This document shows positions 60,985-64,000 of a stretch of 64,000 nucleotides of DNA, piece by piece. The position numbers were made by a program, and so were the translations under genes. This stretch comes from CAIOYC01 sp965277345 (GTDB taxonomy: Bacteria; Pseudomonadota; Alphaproteobacteria; Caulobacterales; Caulobacteraceae). Position 1 is the stretch's first letter. Each line of letters starts with the position of its first letter. The notes beneath the pieces were generated by a model. That model was given only the letters and a program-made list of their open reading frames with translations. It searched no databases and was not told where the DNA came from. Where the stretch lies: contig CBDICI010000004.1 of assembly GCA_965277345.1 (NCBI GenBank), positions 124,001 through 188,000 of the forward strand, given 5' to 3'.

Positions 60985-62820
60985 TCAGACCGCGCCGCGC
61001 ACCAGAAGGGCGTAGAACCGCTGCTGGATGGTTGTGGGGCGGTCGAGGTCGAGGCGTTTCAGCGCCTCGGCCGCCGGCGCTTTGGTCGATGACGACAAGC
61101 CTCCGGCGATCAGCTTCAGCGCCGCCATCGGCTCCGCCGCCGCGGCCCGCAGGGTCTGCATGACCGGCAACAGGCGCAGCTCCACCTCGTCGAAGTCCGT
61201 GCCGAGCGGGAACGGTGGCAGCAGGCCCTGCTCCTGCGCCGGTTTCAGCGCCGCCGCGACGCGGTCGGGGGTGTTCTGGCGATGGGCGGCGGGAATCTCG
61301 TAAGCCTTGGGCAGCTTGCCCGCGTCCTTGGCGGCCCTGGTCAGCTCGTCCTGCCAACGGCTGTCGGCGACGGACAACAGGGCGGCGACCACCTGCCGGT
61401 CCGACTTGCCGCGCAGATCGGCGACGCCGTATTCGGTGATCACCACATCGCGCAGGTGGCGCGGAATGGTGGCGTGGCCATAGCGCCAAACGATATTGGA
61501 GCGGGCCGCGTTGCCGGCGCCGTGCGTGGCGTTCAGCGTGATGATCGAGCGCGCGTCGTCCAGCGCGAAGGCCTGGGCGACGAAGTTGTATTGTCCGCCG
61601 ACGCCGGAGACCACGCGGCCGTCCTCCAGTCCGTCGGAGACCACGGCGCCCAGCAGGGTCGCCATCATGGCGTTGTTGACGAAACGCGCCCCTGTCCGCG
61701 CCGCGCGCTTGGCGGCCTCGTCGCCGTAAAGTTCGTTTACGAACGATATCGCCGTCATCTGCAGTTTCGCCCGCTGATCCTCCGGCAGGTCGCGCAACGC
61801 CGCGTAGAAGGCCCGGGGGCCGAGGAAGAAGCCGCCGTGCAGGAGCTTGCCGTCCACCTCGCGCTTCAGGATGCCCGCCTCCATCAAGGCCATGAAGCCG
61901 TAGGCGAACATTTCCGAAGGCGCATAGAGCCCGGTGGTGAAGGGACCGAACTCGTCGTCCGGCCGGTCGGTCCTCGCCCCGCGCAGCCGCCGCACGGTGT
62001 CGCGAAAGGCGTCGGGCCTTTGGTGACGCAGGAGCAGCGACTGCACCACCGCGTCGGAGGTCGAGCCGATGCCGAGTTGCAGCGAGCCGCCATCGGGGAT
62101 CATCGCCGCCACGTGCAGCCCCTGGGCGTAATGCTCAGGCCCGACCGACTCGTTTGGCGGGGCGAACAGGGGAAAATCCGTATCCGGACTATCCAGCACC
62201 AGCGAGAAGGCCGTAGCGGGCACGTCCGCATCGCCCGCCATGAACGGCAGTTCCGAATTGACCTGCCCGACCATCATGAAATCGGCCCGCCCGCTGCTGC
62301 GCGCCTGCAGCAGATCGAGGGTGATGTCGGTATTGCACGACAGGCTGAACCGGTCGCCGCGCCGGGCCACCAACTGGCCGACCACATTGACCCCAACATC
62401 GAGGATATAACGCAGGGCATGGGTGTAGTTGGCGCTGATATAGTCTTGCTGGGCGCTGGCGTCGCCGAGTTCGGCGCCCGCCTGGAAGAAGAACTCGTTG
62501 ATATGGACGTTGGTTGGAAGCTGGCCCCTGCGCCGCGGCTCCACATAGGCGAGGTCGGGATAGCCGCCCATCACGCGCTCGATCACCGGGCCCAAGAACC
62601 GTCGCTCCAGATCGGTCTTGAAGCGCGGCTTCTGCAGGGTCAGCGCGGTGAAGATGTGCAGCTCGACCGACGGGTCGCGCACCGCAAGCGCGTACAACGC
62701 GTTGACCACGTGGTTCGGCTTGCCGAGGCCGAGCGGCAGCGCCATCACCACCCTTCGCCCCACGCGCTGGACGATGGCCTCGGCAATGGCGCCGGGGTCG
62801 GTGAACGACTGGGGGGTCAT
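60985..62820 (-). CDS. Acetyl-CoA hydrolase/transferase family protein
   Basis: A 611-aa CoA-transferase-fold protein. The family text IPDGGSLQLGIGSTSDAVV, SFVNELYGD and VITEYGVADLRGKS (the conserved Glu-containing loop) is in place, along with the N-terminal VVMALPLGLGKPNHVV. It would transfer CoA from acyl-CoA to a carboxylate or hydrolyse it. It is longer than the usual 430-500 aa enzymes by an N-terminal and a C-terminal extension. It lies beside a fatty-acid oxidation gene, which fits CoA-ester turnover. ATG at 62820, with a TTG just before it as the alternative. Confidence 0.88.
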   Translation of the reverse strand: MTPQSFTDPGAIAEAIVQRVGRRVVMALPLGLGKPNHVVNALYALAVRDPSVELHIFTALTLQKPRFKTDLERRFLGPVIERVMGGYPDLAYVEPRRRGQLPTNVHINEFFFQAGAELGDASAQQDYISANYTHALRYILDVGVNVVGQLVARRGDRFSLSCNTDITLDLLQARSSGRADFMMVGQVNSELPFMAGDADVPATAFSLVLDSPDTDFPLFAPPNESVGPEHYAQGLHVAAMIPDGGSLQLGIGSTSDAVVQSLLLRHQRPDAFRDTVRRLRGARTDRPDDEFGPFTTGLYAPSEMFAYGFMALMEAGILKREVDGKLLHGGFFLGPRAFYAALRDLPEDQRAKLQMTAISFVNELYGDEAAKRAARTGARFVNNAMMATLLGAVVSDGLEDGRVVSGVGGQYNFVAQAFALDDARSIITLNATHGAGNAARSNIVWRYGHATIPRHLRDVVITEYGVADLRGKSDRQVVAALLSVADSRWQDELTRAAKDAGKLPKAYEIPAAHRQNTPDRVAAALKPAQEQGLLPPFPLGTDFDEVELRLLPVMQTLRAAAAEPMAALKLIAGGLSSSTKAPAAEALKRLDLDRPTTIQQRFYALLVRGAV

Positions 62821-62831
62821 CAACCCATTTT

Positions 62832-62958
62832 CTCCTCCCCCTCAAAGAGGGGGAGGGGGAGCGCGCAGCGGTGGAGTGGGCCGCGCAACGATAACCGGAT
62901 AGGGCGGCGCTGCCCCCTCCACCACCTTTCAGGTGGTCCCCCTCCCCCGTTGCGCGAG
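62832..62958. repeat. Intergenic palindromic repeat cluster
   Basis: A 160-bp gap holds two hairpins. The first pairs TCCTCCCCCTC with GAGGGGGAGGGGGA around 62833-62860. The second pairs ACCACCT (62921-62927) with AGGTGGT (62931-62937). The flanks GGTGGAGTGGG and CCCCCTCCACC, and GGGGGAG and CCCCTCCCCC, are also mutually complementary, so the whole element may fold as one branched structure. It resembles dispersed intergenic repeats of alphaproteobacteria, from memory. Confidence 0.65.
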
Positions 62959-62980
62959 GGAGGAAATTGCGGGAGAGGAG

Positions 62981-64000
62981 TCATTTCAGCGCGTCCCATC
63001 CCGCGTCGGGCTTGAACCGCTCGCCGTACTTGGCTTCCAGTTCGGCCAGTCTGGCGCGCACCTCCGTGGGGCCGCGCACCCTGGCATAGTGCAGCGGGCC
63101 GCCGCGGAAGGGGGCGAAGCCGGAGCCGAAGATCATCGCCGCGTCGATCACGTCCGCATCCGCCGCCACGCCTTCGCGCAGCAGGGCGACGCAGGTGTTG
63201 AGCATGGGCAGGATCAGCCGGTCCGCCATGTCCGGGGCGGGCGGCGGCGCGCCCTTGGCTTTCACCGGATGGCCGTCCTTCCAGACGTAGAGCCCCTCGC
63301 CGGTCTTCTTGCCGAGTTTCTTGTCCGCCACCTTCTGCTTCAGCCAGGCCGGTGGCTCCGGCGCCGCCCAGCCGAGGTCGCGCTTGAGCATCTCGGCCAC
63401 GTCCACGGCGATGTCGAGCCCCACCGTGTCGGTGAGCTCGATCGGACCCATGGGCATACCGAAGTCCTCGGCCGCCTGGTCAATGGTTTCCTTGGCCACG
63501 CCTTCGTCCAACATGACCAGCGCTTCCTGCAGATAGGCGGTGAGGGCACGGTTGACGATGAAGCCGGGGGCGGATTTGGCCGGCGCAGGCAGGCGGTCGA
63601 TCATCCCGGTGAAGCCGCGGGCGAAGCCCTCGACCTCGGCGTCCAGCGTATCGTGGCGGATCACCTCCACCAGCGTCATGCGCGAGACCGGGTTGAAGAA
63701 ATGCAGCCCCACCAGACGCTCCGGGCGGTTCAGGCCCTCGCGCAGCTTCTGCAGGGGTATAGAGGAGGTGTTGGTGGCCAGCACCGCCCCGGCCTTCATC
63801 TTCGGCTCGGTCGCCGCATAGATATTATGCTTGAGCTCGATCTTCTCCGGCGCCGCCTCGATCACCAGGTCGGCGTGGGCGATACCCTCGCCCTTCAGGT
63901 CGGGAATCAGCCGGTCCAGCGCGTCGCGCACCTTCAGCGTGTCGCCGTGGCTGAGCTTGCCGAAGAGTTCGGCGGCCCGCCGGACGGCGCCGGCGATGGG
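62981..64000 (-). CDS. 3-hydroxyacyl-CoA dehydrogenase part of a FadB/FadJ-type enzyme (N-terminus outside window)
   Basis: The visible 339 residues are the C-terminal part of a multifunctional beta-oxidation enzyme. ADLVIEAAPEKIELK, LATNTSSIPLQKLREGLNRP, RLVGLHFFNPVSRMTLVEVI (the catalytic His region) and GFIVNRALTAYLQEALVML are diagnostic for the dehydrogenase domains (some part of longer runs). The reading frame is open to the right edge, so the enoyl-CoA hydratase half is beyond it. A GTG at 63931 is internal. It would oxidise 3-hydroxyacyl-CoA with NAD in fatty-acid breakdown. Confidence 0.93.
   Translation of the reverse strand, partial: PIAGAVRRAAELFGKLSHGDTLKVRDALDRLIPDLKGEGIAHADLVIEAAPEKIELKHNIYAATEPKMKAGAVLATNTSSIPLQKLREGLNRPERLVGLHFFNPVSRMTLVEVIRHDTLDAEVEGFARGFTGMIDRLPAPAKSAPGFIVNRALTAYLQEALVMLDEGVAKETIDQAAEDFGMPMGPIELTDTVGLDIAVDVAEMLKRDLGWAAPEPPAWLKQKVADKKLGKKTGEGLYVWKDGHPVKAKGAPPPAPDMADRLILPMLNTCVALLREGVAADADVIDAAMIFGSGFAPFRGGPLHYARVRGPTEVRARLAELEAKYGERFKPDAGWDALK

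Noticed and set aside
1..64000. CRISPR array, prophage or transposon
   Set aside because: No regularly spaced direct repeats, no transposase, integrase, capsid or terminase gene was found on either strand.

Overview
The window is about 64 kb of very GC-rich DNA with dense coding on both strands. It looks like a chromosome segment of an alphaproteobacterium, probably Caulobacterales (Caulobacter/Phenylobacterium-like). The evidence is the gene mix (a B12-riboswitch TonB receptor, several serine beta-lactamase-fold esterases, a galactoside locus with an SGLT-type symporter, selD-mnmH, fatty-acid oxidation genes) and dispersed palindromes built on GTCATCCCGG. The order-level placement is inference. 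There is no rRNA, tRNA, CRISPR array, transposase or prophage in the window.

Layout. 1-8 kb: end of an unknown gene, two long nested palindromes, a translationally coupled M17 aminopeptidase and NlpC/P60 peptidase, a TPR protein, methylmalonate-semialdehyde dehydrogenase, an orphan 119-aa protein, a 46-aa membrane peptide coupled to a GNAT, a ParD/ParE toxin-antitoxin pair and aspartate-semialdehyde dehydrogenase. 8-13.5 kb: RarD transporter, serine hydrolase, CoxE-type VWA protein, a decayed MntA/HepT pair and a Baeyer-Villiger-type monooxygenase. 13.6-15.6 kb: a lower-GC type II restriction-modification island (controller protein with a C-box, HNH endonuclease, convergent adenine methylase). 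16-18.3 kb: GNAT, histone-deacetylase-like amidohydrolase, histidine phosphatase. 18.3-23.1 kb: cobalamin riboswitch followed by a btuB-btuF-btuC-btuD type uptake operon.

23-35.3 kb: serine hydrolase, DHA2 drug exporter, a galactoside locus (GH27 alpha-galactosidase, GH42 beta-galactosidase, then a sodium/sugar symporter with a small membrane partner on the other strand), VOC protein, a divergent LysR/YeiH pair and a GH1 beta-glucosidase with a Tat-like signal. 35.4-46 kb: DECR2-like reductase, a PLP decarboxylase/ATP-grasp pair, selD-mnmH, a variant NRAMP transporter and a large propeller-phosphoesterase. 46-64 kb: two aminotransferases around an amino-acid permease, a GT4/GH130 oligosaccharide pair, a Rieske-FAD reductase, asparaginase, a third aminotransferase, M1 peptidase, amidohydrolase, acetyl-CoA hydrolase/transferase and the C-terminal part of a FadB/FadJ-type 3-hydroxyacyl-CoA dehydrogenase that runs off the end.

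The genes form several independent functional groups: peptide and amino-acid turnover, plant-type galactoside use, B12 import, selenium modification of tRNA, and defence/addiction modules. The candidates for something undescribed are the PLP-decarboxylase/ATP-grasp pair (36.4-39.2 kb), the GT4/GH130 pair (49.9-53.5 kb), the signal-less B12-binding protein in a riboswitch operon, the NRAMP-like protein lacking the canonical metal-site residues, and the nested palindrome families.
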